Assembly (NCBI RefSeq): GCF_016124325.1
Contig: NZ_WGNY01000044.1
Location: 26,491 to 90,490 of the forward strand
Reading direction: 5' to 3'
Origin: Phenylobacterium sp.
GTDB lineage: Bacteria; Pseudomonadota; Alphaproteobacteria; Caulobacterales; Caulobacteraceae
DNA: 64,000 bases
Under the pieces are notes generated by a model. That model did not search any database, was not told where the DNA came from, and was given only the letters and a program-made list of their open reading frames with translations. Shown one piece after another: positions 44,084 to 53,140 of the stretch. Each line of letters begins with the position of its first letter. Position 1 is the stretch's first letter. The translations under genes and the position numbers were made by a program.

Positions 44084-46855
44084 TCAATCGGTTGAGCGCT
44101 TGGACGGCGACAACCGCGCCGCCAGCGCCGCATAGGCCCGGGCCTGGTAGGCGTCGGCGCCGGGCCTGGCGAACACCGTCCCGGCCGCCGCCAGCGACTG
44201 GCGCGCCGCGGCCAGGTCGCCGCGCGCGAACGCGATCTGGGCCTCGGCGAGGTCGAGGTTGGCGCCCCAGCCGGCGTCGGCGGCGAGCTGGGTCACCGCC
44301 TCGCGGTCGATGCCCTTCAGCCGCGCCGCGGCCTCGTCGAACCGGCCCTCCTCGATCAGGCAGGCGCCCCAGGCGTAGTCGATGCCCCCTTGCAGTCCGC
44401 TGTCGGGGAAAACCTTGCGGGCGATGTCGTGCGCCCCGGCCAGGTCGCGCAGCGCTTCGGCCCGGCGCCCGGACCGGCACCGGGCGGTCGCCCCGTCGGT
44501 CAGCGACGCCAGGCTGAAGAACGACGCCGGCCCCTGCTTACGCACCGCGATGGCGTGGACGCGGTCGGTGTCGGCGATGGCGTCGTCCCACCGCTCCAGG
44601 CTGGCCTCGGACTGCGCGCGCGTGGCCAGCAGCTGCAGCGTCATCTCGTGCTCGGGGCCGAACACCGCCAGCATCTGCGGATAGAGCGCCGTGGCCTCCT
44701 TCACCGCTTCGGCGTGGCGGCCCTCGACCATCAGCGCCTGCACCACGTTCATTCGCACCATCAGCACGTCGGGGGCGTCTGGGCCCTCCAGCGCCGCATA
44801 GCCCTTGGCCAGCGCGCGGAACTGGGCCTCGGCCGCCGCGCCCTCGCCCAGGCGGATATGGGTGAAGGCCACCCGCTGGCGGAAGGTGAGCCGCGAGCCG
44901 GGATCGAACAGGTCGGGGTGGGCCTCGGCCCCGTCGGCGGCGACCCGGAACTCCGCGGCAGCTGTCTTCACGTCGTTGCCGATCAGGGCGAGCATGCCCT
45001 TCGCCGAGGCGAACCAGACCGCCAGGTCCGGCGGCGGGGGCTTCATCGCCGCGATGGCCGGTGCCTGGGCCGCCACCAGGGCGCGGGCGCGCTCCAGCGC
45101 ACCGGGGCCGTAGGAGCGGGCCTCCATCATCGCCTGCTGCAGCCGCACGATCCGCGCGCCCGGCGAGTTCGGGCCCTCGGCCGCGATCCAGGCCTTGGCC
45201 GCGCGGTCGTACTCGGTGCGCGCGTCGGGCCAGTCGCTGCGGCGGTCGACGGCGCGGGCGATGGTCTGGTGGAGCTGGGCGGCGACCTTCGGGTCGTGGG
45301 CGAAGCGCCGGTCGATCTGGGCGGCCGCCTGCTTGATGGCCGCCAGCAGCGACTCGTCGGGCCGGCCGCTGTGGAACGGGCTGGAGCGGGCCAGCAGGTC
45401 GTTGGCCAGGAAGGCGTTGATGTTCTGGGCCACCTCCGCCTGGTGGCGGGCCTCGTCCCGGTCGCGCCGGGCCCCGACGTAGAGCGCGCCCGACACCGCC
45501 ACCCCGGCGGCCAGGGCGAAGCCGGCCAGCGCCACCCAGGGCCGGCGCGCGCGGACGGCGACCAGCTCGTGCTCCAGCGCGGCCTTGCGCTCCGCCTCGG
45601 CGATCTGGCGCGCCCGGGCCTCGCGGCGCGCGTCCAGGGTCTGGAGCCGCTGGGCCAGTTCGGCGGCGCTGGCCAGGCGGTCCTCGGGATTGCCGGCGGC
45701 GGCCGCGGCGATGTCCTCGCGCAGCAGCGGATCGTCGACCTCCCGCTCCCAGTCGGCCGACAGCGGGCGGGTGAAGTCGCCCACGACGAGCTGGTAGAGG
45801 ATCACCCCCAGGGCGAACACGTCGCCCCCCACGCCGGCGGGCGCCCCGGCGTGGAGCTCGGGCGCCAGGTAGTGGGCCGTGCCGCCCAGGCTCGCGCCCG
45901 GCCCGCCCGCGCCCTCGAAGCCGGCGTTGGTGATGGCCAGGGCGGCCAGCCGCTCGGGCTCGGTCAGGTCGGCGCTGCCGAAGTCGACCACCGCCGCGCG
46001 CCAGCCGCCCTCGGCGGCAGGGGCGACCACGATGTTGGCCGGCTTCAGGTCGCGATGCAGCACGCCCAGGGCGTGGGCCGCCGCCACCGTGCCGCACACC
46101 TGCACGGCGAGATCGAGCCGCAAGGCCAGGGGCTGGGCCGCCAGCCCGCCCTCCCCCTCGGCCCAGGCCGGCAGGTCGAGCCCGCGATAGACCGTCTCCA
46201 GGAAGAACGGCGCGGTCTCGAAATTCCACTCCAGAACCTGCGCCAGGTCGGGCCGCTCGCCCAGGCTCGCCTGCATCAGGCGCGAGAGCGTGGCCTCGCG
46301 CTTGAGGTGACGCAGGGAGGCCGGATCGTAGGCGAACTTGAAGACCCGCTGCTCGGCGGTCTTGGCGTGGTGGCCCACCCAGACCTCGTTGGCGCGCGAG
46401 ATCCCGAGCGGCCGCTCCAGGCGCCATTGCGGCCGGCCGGGCACGGCCTGCCCCGCCCGCAGCGTCCCGGTCAGCGGCGGCGCGCCCTCGGCATGGGCCG
46501 TCTCCACCGGCGCCGTCAGGCGGTAGCCCACCTTGGGAACCGTCGCGATCAGCGTCTGGTCGTCGTCGCGAAGGGCCTTGCGCAGCTTGGAGATGGCGGT
46601 GGTCAGCGAGCCCTCGACCACCGTCGTGGCGGGCCAGACGGCGTCCATCAGCTCGTCCTTGGTCAGCGCCTCGCCCGCGCGCCGCAGGAACTCCAGCAGC
46701 AGCTCCAGCGGCTTGATCTCCAGGTCGACCGGCTGGCCGTCCACCGTCAGCCGCCACTGGCTCTCGTCGAACTCGCAACCGGCGAAGCGCCAGATCCGGC
46801 GCCCGCCCGAGCGCCCGCTCCGAAGGACCCTGCGACTTACGCTCAACGCCCGCAC
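44084..46855 (-). CDS. Winged-helix / Ser-Thr kinase / TPR membrane protein
   Basis: A 923-residue protein from GTG 46855. Residues 25-115 are an OmpR/PhoB-type winged helix (LEIKPLELLLEFLRRAGEAL, KVGYRL). Residues 145-405 form a Hanks-type kinase with Lys173 in VFKF, HRDLKPAN at 267-274 (Asp269), DFG at 291-293 and APELHAG. One transmembrane helix (about 439-461) follows, then a C-terminal region of about 450 residues with TPR-like helices. DNA-binding and kinase domains are therefore cytoplasmic and the TPRs extracytoplasmic. It could phosphorylate partners or its own winged helix; no target is visible. It is transcribed alone. Confidence 0.9.
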   Translation of the reverse strand: MRALSVSRRVLRSGRSGGRRIWRFAGCEFDESQWRLTVDGQPVDLEIKPLELLLEFLRRAGEALTKDELMDAVWPATTVVEGSLTTAISKLRKALRDDDQTLIATVPKVGYRLTAPVETAHAEGAPPLTGTLRAGQAVPGRPQWRLERPLGISRANEVWVGHHAKTAEQRVFKFAYDPASLRHLKREATLSRLMQASLGERPDLAQVLEWNFETAPFFLETVYRGLDLPAWAEGEGGLAAQPLALRLDLAVQVCGTVAAAHALGVLHRDLKPANIVVAPAAEGGWRAAVVDFGSADLTEPERLAALAITNAGFEGAGGPGASLGGTAHYLAPELHAGAPAGVGGDVFALGVILYQLVVGDFTRPLSADWEREVDDPLLREDIAAAAAGNPEDRLASAAELAQRLQTLDARREARARQIAEAERKAALEHELVAVRARRPWVALAGFALAAGVAVSGALYVGARRDRDEARHQAEVAQNINAFLANDLLARSSPFHSGRPDESLLAAIKQAAAQIDRRFAHDPKVAAQLHQTIARAVDRRSDWPDARTEYDRAAKAWIAAEGPNSPGARIVRLQQAMMEARSYGPGALERARALVAAQAPAIAAMKPPPPDLAVWFASAKGMLALIGNDVKTAAAEFRVAADGAEAHPDLFDPGSRLTFRQRVAFTHIRLGEGAAAEAQFRALAKGYAALEGPDAPDVLMVRMNVVQALMVEGRHAEAVKEATALYPQMLAVFGPEHEMTLQLLATRAQSEASLERWDDAIADTDRVHAIAVRKQGPASFFSLASLTDGATARCRSGRRAEALRDLAGAHDIARKVFPDSGLQGGIDYAWGACLIEEGRFDEAAARLKGIDREAVTQLAADAGWGANLDLAEAQIAFARGDLAAARQSLAAAGTVFARPGADAYQARAYAALAARLSPSKRSTD

Positions 46856-47138
46856 CTTCCGCCACCACCGGGCGCGCGCGGCAGAAGGGCCGTCGCCGAT
46901 TTCGGGACCCTCGTCCCGCCGCGCCGGGAACGGATCGATATTGGCGGCCGAGCGCCGCCTTGTCGACGCATCAGGCCCCCCTGCCGCCCCGGCGACTGCA
47001 TCCTTTAGAATTCCTTGAGGCGCGCGTGAGGACGCCGCCGCCGTCCGCCAGCCACCCTGCCGCGGCTGGAGACCCCGTCTCCGGCGAACTTCGAGTTCGG
47101 ATCAGGCGCCGGAACGGCGCGCAAGTGGGGATCGCGTA

Positions 47139-48128
47139 ATGAGTATGGCCAAGCTTTCCGTCGCCGCGTTGCTCGCGTCGGCCTTCCTGCCGTCGCTGGC
47201 GCACGCCGAGATCACCTATTTCAGCAGCGCCCAGGCCCTGGTTCAGTCGGCCTCCGAGGGGTGCCTGACCGAGGACTGCGTGAAGCAGCCTCAGTACTAC
47301 GAGCAGAACTTCGATCCCGCCGGCGGCCAGGTCAGCGCCAGTCGGACCTACACCTACGACGTCGGCACGGCGACCGCGAACGCGACCGCCGATCTCTCCA
47401 CCGGGACCATGAAGGCCTATGCCGATGTCGAGGCCACCCAGGCTCTCGGCTCCAGCACGCTCTCGGCCCAGGCCCGGGTCGACATCGGCGACAGTTTCCG
47501 CGCGGTGTCGGGGAACAGCCCCTTCACCTGGACCTCCGAAGACGAGGCGTCGTTCACGTTCGACGTCTCGGGCGTCGTCGATTTCCTGGGCGCATCCAGC
47601 AATTCCGCGATCGCCCTGACGATCCTGGCGCCCGGCACGCTGGACGCCTACGCGCGCTGGGTCGGCGGGGACAACTCCGCCTACTACGAGTGGTACCCGA
47701 CCGAGATCGCCGACTTCACCTACCAACTCGGCCCGGGCACGACGAACTATCCCTGGGTGGACGCCACGGCGACCTCGTATCCGACCAGCTTCACGGCGAG
47801 CTTCAATCCCGGCGGCGATTTCGACTGGGTGATGACGCTCAACCTCGACCCGTACCTCGGATACCCGGCCGGCGCAGGCGCGCACGGCCTCGACGATTTC
47901 AGCCACACGGTGCTCGCGTCGTACCAAGGCCCGCAAGGTGCGACGACGCTGTCGGCTTCGGGGCTGTTTCCCGGAACGGTGGCGCTCGACGCCGCCCCCG
48001 GGGGCGTCCCGGAGCCGGCGAGCTGGACCCTGATGCTGCTGGGCTTCGGCGGGCTGGGCGCGATGCTGCGCCGCGCCCGTCGCGACGACGGCGATCCGGC
48101 GGCCGCCACCCCTGTGCGGGCAGCCTGA
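47139..48128 (+). CDS. PEPxxWA-CTERM surface/extracellular protein
   Basis: A 329-residue protein with a signal peptide (1-23, ending LAHAE) and a beta-rich body high in Ser, Thr, Ala and Tyr. There is one pair of nearby cysteines (SEGCLTEDCVK) that could form a disulfide. The C-terminal sorting segment is GVPEPASWTLMLLGFGGLGAM followed by LRRARR. The motif is PEPASW, one residue different from the strict PEPxxWA pattern. It is not similar to the PEP-CTERM protein at 32890 outside the sorting signal. The preceding 283-bp gap holds no gene I can support. Confidence 0.85.
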   Translation: MSMAKLSVAALLASAFLPSLAHAEITYFSSAQALVQSASEGCLTEDCVKQPQYYEQNFDPAGGQVSASRTYTYDVGTATANATADLSTGTMKAYADVEATQALGSSTLSAQARVDIGDSFRAVSGNSPFTWTSEDEASFTFDVSGVVDFLGASSNSAIALTILAPGTLDAYARWVGGDNSAYYEWYPTEIADFTYQLGPGTTNYPWVDATATSYPTSFTASFNPGGDFDWVMTLNLDPYLGYPAGAGAHGLDDFSHTVLASYQGPQGATTLSASGLFPGTVALDAAPGGVPEPASWTLMLLGFGGLGAMLRRARRDDGDPAAATPVRAA

Positions 48129-48137
48129 GACTCGTCA

Positions 48138-48166
48138 GGGGCGGGGGCGCCACGCGTCTCCGCCCC
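48138..48166. terminator. Candidate bidirectional terminator
   Basis: GGGGCGG (48138-48144) pairs with CCGCCCC (48160-48166) across a 15-nt loop, between the convergent PEP-CTERM and leuB genes. There is no clear T-tract, so the call rests on position and stem strength. Confidence 0.35.
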
Positions 48167-48178
48167 ACGACCGGGCTC

Positions 48179-49285
48179 CTACCCCAGGGCGGCGAGCACC
48201 GCGTCGGTCATTTCCGCCGTCGAGACCGCGGTCTCGCCCGGCCCGGCGATGTCGGCGGTCCGGACCCCGGCGGCGAGCGCGCTGCGCACCGCCGCTTCCA
48301 GGCGGTCGGCCGCCGCCGGCGCATCCATCGACCAGCGCAGGCACATGGCGAACGACAGGATGGTGGCCAGCGGATTGGCCAGCCCCTTGCCGGCGATGTC
48401 GGGGGCCGAGCCGTGCACCGGTTCATACAGCGCCTTGCGGCGGCCCTGCGCGTCCGACGCGCCCAGCGAGGCCGAGGGCAGCAGGCCCAGCGAGCCGGTC
48501 AGCATCGCCGCGGCGTCCGAGAGGATGTCGCCGAACAGGTTGTCGGTGACGATCACGTCGAACTGCTTGGGCCGGCGCATGATCTGCATGGCGCAGTTGT
48601 CGGCGTACATGTGGGTGAGTTCGACGTCGGGATAGTCGGCGCCGACCCGCGTGGCGATGCCGCGCCAGAAGCCGCCGGTCTGCATGACATTGGCCTTGTC
48701 GACCGAGCAGACCCGCCTGTTCCGCCCGCGGGCGATCTCGAAGGCCGCACGCACCACCCGCTCCACCTCCACGGAGGTGTAGGCCTGGGTGTCATAGGCG
48801 CGCGTGACACCGTTCCCCAGATCCTCGACGCCGCGGGGCTCGCCGAAATAGACGCCGGCCGTCAACTCGCGGATCACCAGGAGGTCGAGCCCCTCCACCA
48901 GCTCGCGCTTCAGGCTCGAAGCGTCAGCGAGCTCGGGATAGCAGATCGCCGGGCGCAGGTTGGCGAACAGGTCCAGTTCCTTGCGCAGGCGCAGGAGGCC
49001 GGACTCGGGGCGAAGGGCGATCGGCTGGTCGTCCCACTTGGCGCCCCCCACCGCGCCGAACAGCACCGCGTCCGACTTCAGCGCCCGGGCCACCGTCTCG
49101 TCGGTGACCGGAACGCCGTGGGCGTCGATGGCCGCGCCGCCCACCAGGGCCTCGCTCAGGTGGACCGGCCGCCCCATGCCGCCGCTGAGCGCGCTGACCA
49201 CGCGCAGGGTCTGTTCGATGACTTCGGGGCCGATGCCGTCGCCCGGCAGCACCAGCAGGCGAAACGGCTCAGATGCAGCGGCCAC
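48179..49285 (-). CDS. leuB: 3-isopropylmalate dehydrogenase or a close paralogue
   Basis: A 368-residue protein with the LeuB sequence pattern throughout: LPGDGIGPEVI, VLFGAVGGAKWDD, LRLRKELDLFANLRPA, VCSVDKANVMQT, and HMYADNCAMQIMRRPKQFDVIVTDNLFGDILSDAAAM carrying the metal-binding aspartates. Predicted: oxidative decarboxylation of 3-isopropylmalate to 2-oxoisocaproate with NAD. No leuC or leuD is nearby. It overlaps the SDR gene by 17 bp in an apparent catabolic cluster, so it could be a paralogue acting on another beta-hydroxy acid such as tartrate or an alkylmalate. Confidence 0.85.
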   Translation of the reverse strand: MAAASEPFRLLVLPGDGIGPEVIEQTLRVVSALSGGMGRPVHLSEALVGGAAIDAHGVPVTDETVARALKSDAVLFGAVGGAKWDDQPIALRPESGLLRLRKELDLFANLRPAICYPELADASSLKRELVEGLDLLVIRELTAGVYFGEPRGVEDLGNGVTRAYDTQAYTSVEVERVVRAAFEIARGRNRRVCSVDKANVMQTGGFWRGIATRVGADYPDVELTHMYADNCAMQIMRRPKQFDVIVTDNLFGDILSDAAAMLTGSLGLLPSASLGASDAQGRRKALYEPVHGSAPDIAGKGLANPLATILSFAMCLRWSMDAPAAADRLEAAVRSALAAGVRTADIAGPGETAVSTAEMTDAVLAALG

Positions 49286-50027
49286 CGTCGACCTCCATGG
49301 CCACGCCGGTGATCATCGCGGCGTCGTCCGAGCAGAGGAACGCCGCCGCCGCGCCCATGTCGGCCGGGGTGGAGAAGCGGCCGAGCGGGATGGAGGCCAG
49401 GAACTTCGCCCGGATCTCGGGCGTGTCCTCGCCCATGAAGGTGGCCAGCAGCGGCGTCTCGCCCGCCACCGGATTGATCGCGTTCACGCGCACGCCGAAC
49501 GGCGCCAGCTCCACCGCCATCGCCCGCGTCGCGGTGATCATCCAGCCCTTGGAGGCGTTGTACCAGGTGAGGTTCGGCCGCGGGCTGACGCCGCCCGTCG
49601 AGGCCACGTTCAGGATCGCCCCGCGGCCCGCCGCCTTCATCGCCGGCACGAGATGGCGGGCGGTCAGGTAGACCGACTTCACGTTCACGGCCCAGATGCG
49701 GTCGAAGTCGGCTTCGGAGAGCACGTCCAGCGGCTGGGGCGTGTGGCCCACGCCGGCGTTGTTGACCAGGATCTCCACCGGCCCCAGGGCCGCGGCCACG
49801 TCGGCGGCCATCCGCGCCACGTCGGCGTCGCTGGAGACGTCGGCCTCCACGGCGATGGTCGCGGCGCCCAGCTCGGCGGCCAGCGCCGAGGCGGCGGCGA
49901 GGTTGCGGTCCACGATCGCGACGCGGGCCCCCTCATCCACGTACCGCCGCACGATCCCCTCGCCGAACCCCTGGGCCCCGCCCGTGACGATCGCCGTCCT
50001 GTCCTTCAGCCGCATGCCCTCACCCAT
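49269..50027 (-). CDS. SDR-family dehydrogenase
   Basis: A 252-residue protein. Cofactor motif TGGAQGFGEGIV, Asp after strand 2 (IVDRN) favouring NAD, NNAGVG, and catalytic Ser, Tyr and Lys in NVASTGGVSPRPNLTWYNASKG. The ATG at 50027 overlaps the end of the aldehyde dehydrogenase gene by eight bases; the ATG at residue 5 (50015) is an alternative. It overlaps leuB downstream. By context it oxidises a sugar, polyol or hydroxy acid in the same pathway as the aldehyde dehydrogenase and LeuB-like enzyme. Confidence 0.9.
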   Translation of the reverse strand: MGEGMRLKDRTAIVTGGAQGFGEGIVRRYVDEGARVAIVDRNLAAASALAAELGAATIAVEADVSSDADVARMAADVAAALGPVEILVNNAGVGHTPQPLDVLSEADFDRIWAVNVKSVYLTARHLVPAMKAAGRGAILNVASTGGVSPRPNLTWYNASKGWMITATRAMAVELAPFGVRVNAINPVAGETPLLATFMGEDTPEIRAKFLASIPLGRFSTPADMGAAAAFLCSDDAAMITGVAMEVDGGRCI

Positions 50028-51462
50028 GATGCGCCGCCACCGTCTTCAGCACCGAGAAGCCGTACAGCGCCTCGAAGCCCTTCTCGCGGCCGTGCCCCGA
50101 GCGGCCGACCCCGCCGAACGGCAGCTCCACGCCCCCGCCCGCGCCGTAGTTGTTGAGGAACACCTGCCCCGCCCTCAGCCGCCGCGCCAGGCGGAACAGG
50201 CGGTCGCCGTCACGGGTCCAGGCCCCGGCCACCAGGCCGTAGGGCGTGCCGTTGGCGATCGCCACGGCCTCGTCCTCGTCGTCGAAGGGGATGACCACCT
50301 GCACCGGGCCGAAGATCTCCTCCTGCGCCAGCCGGTGGTCGGGCTTCACGCCGCCGAACACCGCCGCGGGCAGGTAATGGCCGCCGGCCGGCGCGTCGGC
50401 CGCCACCTGGCCCTGGCCGACCAGGGTGAGCTCGCGCCGCGCGGTCTCCAGATAGCCCTCGATCATCGCCTTCTGGCGGGCGGTGATGATCGGCCCCAGG
50501 TCCATGTCGGCCATCGCCGGTCCGCTCGTCAGGCCCGAGAAGCGCTCGGCCAGCCGGCCGCACAGCTCGTCGTGGATCCGGCGCTGCACCAGGATGCGCG
50601 AGCCGGCCGAGCAGGTCTGGCCCGCGTTCTGGATCGCCGCGTTCACCAGGAACGGCAGCGCCCGGTCGAGGTCGGCGTCGTCGAACACCAGCTGGGGCGA
50701 CTTGCCGCCCAGTTCCAGGGTGACGGGCACGGCGTTCTTCGCCGCCGCCGCCTGGATCATCGCGCCCACGACGGTGGAGCCGGTGAAGGAGACGTGGTCG
50801 ATCCCCGGGTGCCCGGCCAGCGCCGCCCCGGCGTCGGCCCCCAAGCCCGGAACCACGTTCAGCGCGCCCGCCGGCAGGCCGGCCTCCTCGGCGATGCGGG
50901 CGAAGGCCAGGGCGGTCAGCGAGGCCTGTTCGGCGGGCTTCAGCACCGCGGCGTTGCCCATGGCCAGCGCCGCCGTCACCGAGCGGCCGATGATCTGCAT
51001 CGGATAGTTCCACGGGATGATGTGGCCCGTGACCCCGTGCGGCTCGCGCAGGGTGTAGACGGTGTAGCCCGGCAGGTAGGGGATGGTTTCCCCGTGCAGC
51101 TTGTCGGCGGCCCCGCCGTAGAACTCCAGGTAGCGGGCCAGCGCGACCACGTCGGCGCGGGCCTGGCGCAACGGCTTGCCCACGTCGCGGGCCTCCAGCT
51201 CGGCCAGCCGGTCGGCCTGCGCCAGCACGGCCTGGCCGATCTTCGCCAGCACCCGGCCCCGCTCGGCGGCCGACAGCGCGCCCCAGGCGTCGGACAGCGC
51301 GCCGCGCGCGGCGGCGACCGCCTCGTCGACCTCTGCCGCGCCGCCGCAGGCCAGCTCGCCTACGGTCTCGCCGGTGGAGGGATCCTCGATGGGCAGGGTC
51401 TGCGGGCCCTCCCGCCAGCGGCCGTCGATCAGGACGCCTCGACGCGCAAACTCCAGATCCAA
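50020..51462 (-). CDS. NAD(P)-dependent aldehyde dehydrogenase
   Basis: A 480-residue protein with ALDH superfamily motifs: WNYPMQIIGRSVTAALAMGN, the cofactor motif FTGSTVVG, general-base Glu in LELGGKSPQLVF, catalytic Cys in NAGQTCSAGSRILV and the late EEIFGPVQVVIPF. It converts an aldehyde to the acid. It is the first gene of the coupled ALDH-SDR-LeuB run and lies 82 bp downstream of the symporter gene. Specificity is not readable. Confidence 0.92.
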   Translation of the reverse strand: MDLEFARRGVLIDGRWREGPQTLPIEDPSTGETVGELACGGAAEVDEAVAAARGALSDAWGALSAAERGRVLAKIGQAVLAQADRLAELEARDVGKPLRQARADVVALARYLEFYGGAADKLHGETIPYLPGYTVYTLREPHGVTGHIIPWNYPMQIIGRSVTAALAMGNAAVLKPAEQASLTALAFARIAEEAGLPAGALNVVPGLGADAGAALAGHPGIDHVSFTGSTVVGAMIQAAAAKNAVPVTLELGGKSPQLVFDDADLDRALPFLVNAAIQNAGQTCSAGSRILVQRRIHDELCGRLAERFSGLTSGPAMADMDLGPIITARQKAMIEGYLETARRELTLVGQGQVAADAPAGGHYLPAAVFGGVKPDHRLAQEEIFGPVQVVIPFDDEDEAVAIANGTPYGLVAGAWTRDGDRLFRLARRLRAGQVFLNNYGAGGGVELPFGGVGRSGHGREKGFEALYGFSVLKTVAAHHG

Positions 51463-51544
51463 GGGGCCGCCTCCTTACAACGCGCGACCTGATTGGGTCG
51501 CGCGCCGGGCGGTTTCAAGCGCAAACTGGGTTCGGCGATCCAAG

Positions 51545-53032
51545 CTAGCTGAGCTTGGACGTCGAACCGGCGGGTTCGCCCTCCTGCGAGAGGTCGGCGG
51601 CGGCGGCCAGCTTGCGCAGGGTCTCGGCGTGGCTGGCGCGGGTGATGCCATAGCCGAACAGCAGCAGCGCCGCCGTTCCGTAGAGCATGAGCTGGGTCGG
51701 CGCGTAGACCATCCCCAGGTGCCGGATGACGTCGGGCGGCACCGATCCGGGCTTGGCGCCGGGCGGGAAGCCGATGGCGCTGATGATCAGGCCCGAAGTG
51801 AAGATGCCCAAGCCGGTGACCGACTTGTTGGCGAAGAAGATGGCCGCGAAGAACAGCCCCTCCTGGCGACGCCCGGTCTTCAGCTCGGCGTCCTCCACCA
51901 CGTCGGCGATCATCGAGGAGAACAGGATGTTCGCGATCACCCCGATGCCCGTGTAGAAGATGTTGGTCACGAAGATCGTCGGGAACAGCAGCGGCGAGCC
52001 GTTCTCCGGGAACGCGCCCAGCAGGCGAAGCGCGATCGGCCCGACCCCGAACAGGATGCCGGTGGGGATGAGCAGCTGGGCCACCGGCCGCTTGTCGAAA
52101 CGCTGGGCGATGCGCGGCGCCAGCAGGAACGCCAGCACCGCCGCCGTCAGGCTGGAGAAGGCGAAGGCCGCGATCTGGTCGGGGCTGAACTGCCAGAAGT
52201 AGGTCGAGAAATAGAGGTTGATGGCGAAGCCCAGCCCGATGCCCGCATAGAGGAAGAACGCCGACAGCAGGATCATCACGAAGTGGCGGTTGCGCAGGGT
52301 GCCGAACATCTCCCGCGCCAGCCGGTCGATGGTGATCCGCTCCTGCGGCGGGGAACGCAGGTAGGGGATCTGGCGGTGCGTGCCCACCGCCGTCACCAGG
52401 ATCGCCCCCAGCATGATCAGCCCCGAGACGATGCCGTAGCGGCCGTAGCCGTCGGCGTTGAGCTGGCCCACGGCGTGGGTGGCGTCGGGGCGCAGGAACA
52501 CCTTGGTGGCCAGGTAGTAGGTGGCCAGGCCGCCAGCCCAGCCGAACAGGTAGCGATACGAGAGCAGGCGCGTCCGCTCGTCGTATTCGCTGGTCAGCTC
52601 CGCGGCCAGGGCCGCCGAGGGCACCTCGTAGCAGCTGATGAAGCTGCGGATCAGCACGGCCACGACGATCAGGTAGGCGACCTGCCCGCTCTCGGGCCAG
52701 CCGGTCGGCGGATGCCAGATCAGCATGTACGAGAGCGCGACGGGGATCGCCGCGGCGTACATCCACGGGTGCCGCCGGCCCCATTTCGAACGGGTGTTGT
52801 CGGAGAGCTGGCCGATGATCGGGTCGATGAAGGCGTCCAGGACCAGGGCGATCATGATCGCTAGGCCGACCGCGCTGGCCGGCACGCCCACCACCTGGGC
52901 GTAGAAGAAGGCGAGGAAGAACGAAAAGCCGTTGTCCTTCACCCCGAACGCCACCGAGCCGAAGCCGTAGAACAGGCGGGTGGAGGCGCTGAGCCGGCGC
53001 GCGGCGGCCGGCGCGGGGGATGGGGTCGACAA
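51545..53032 (-). CDS. MFS transporter of the GPH sugar:cation symporter type
   Basis: A 495-residue protein with about 12 predicted transmembrane helices. The N-terminal segment LFYGFGSVAFGVKDNGFSFF and the loop ALVLDAFIDPIIGQLSDNTR fit the glycoside-pentoside-hexuronide symporter family; KWGRRHPWMYAAAIPVAL is the typical cytoplasmic loop. It probably brings a sugar acid or glycoside into the cell with Na+ or H+. It is upstream of, and same-stranded with, the ALDH-SDR-LeuB genes, so it likely imports their substrate. Confidence 0.88.
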   Translation of the reverse strand: MSTPSPAPAAARRLSASTRLFYGFGSVAFGVKDNGFSFFLAFFYAQVVGVPASAVGLAIMIALVLDAFIDPIIGQLSDNTRSKWGRRHPWMYAAAIPVALSYMLIWHPPTGWPESGQVAYLIVVAVLIRSFISCYEVPSAALAAELTSEYDERTRLLSYRYLFGWAGGLATYYLATKVFLRPDATHAVGQLNADGYGRYGIVSGLIMLGAILVTAVGTHRQIPYLRSPPQERITIDRLAREMFGTLRNRHFVMILLSAFFLYAGIGLGFAINLYFSTYFWQFSPDQIAAFAFSSLTAAVLAFLLAPRIAQRFDKRPVAQLLIPTGILFGVGPIALRLLGAFPENGSPLLFPTIFVTNIFYTGIGVIANILFSSMIADVVEDAELKTGRRQEGLFFAAIFFANKSVTGLGIFTSGLIISAIGFPPGAKPGSVPPDVIRHLGMVYAPTQLMLYGTAALLLFGYGITRASHAETLRKLAAAADLSQEGEPAGSTSKLS

Positions 53033-53140
53033 GGGGAACTCCTCCGATGCGCGGCGTCTTCGGCCGTCGGCGCGTGACGCTGGCCGAGCCGCCAGCCCCC
53101 GTCAACCCAACGATTTGAGCATCGGGTATGCCCCGAAGCT

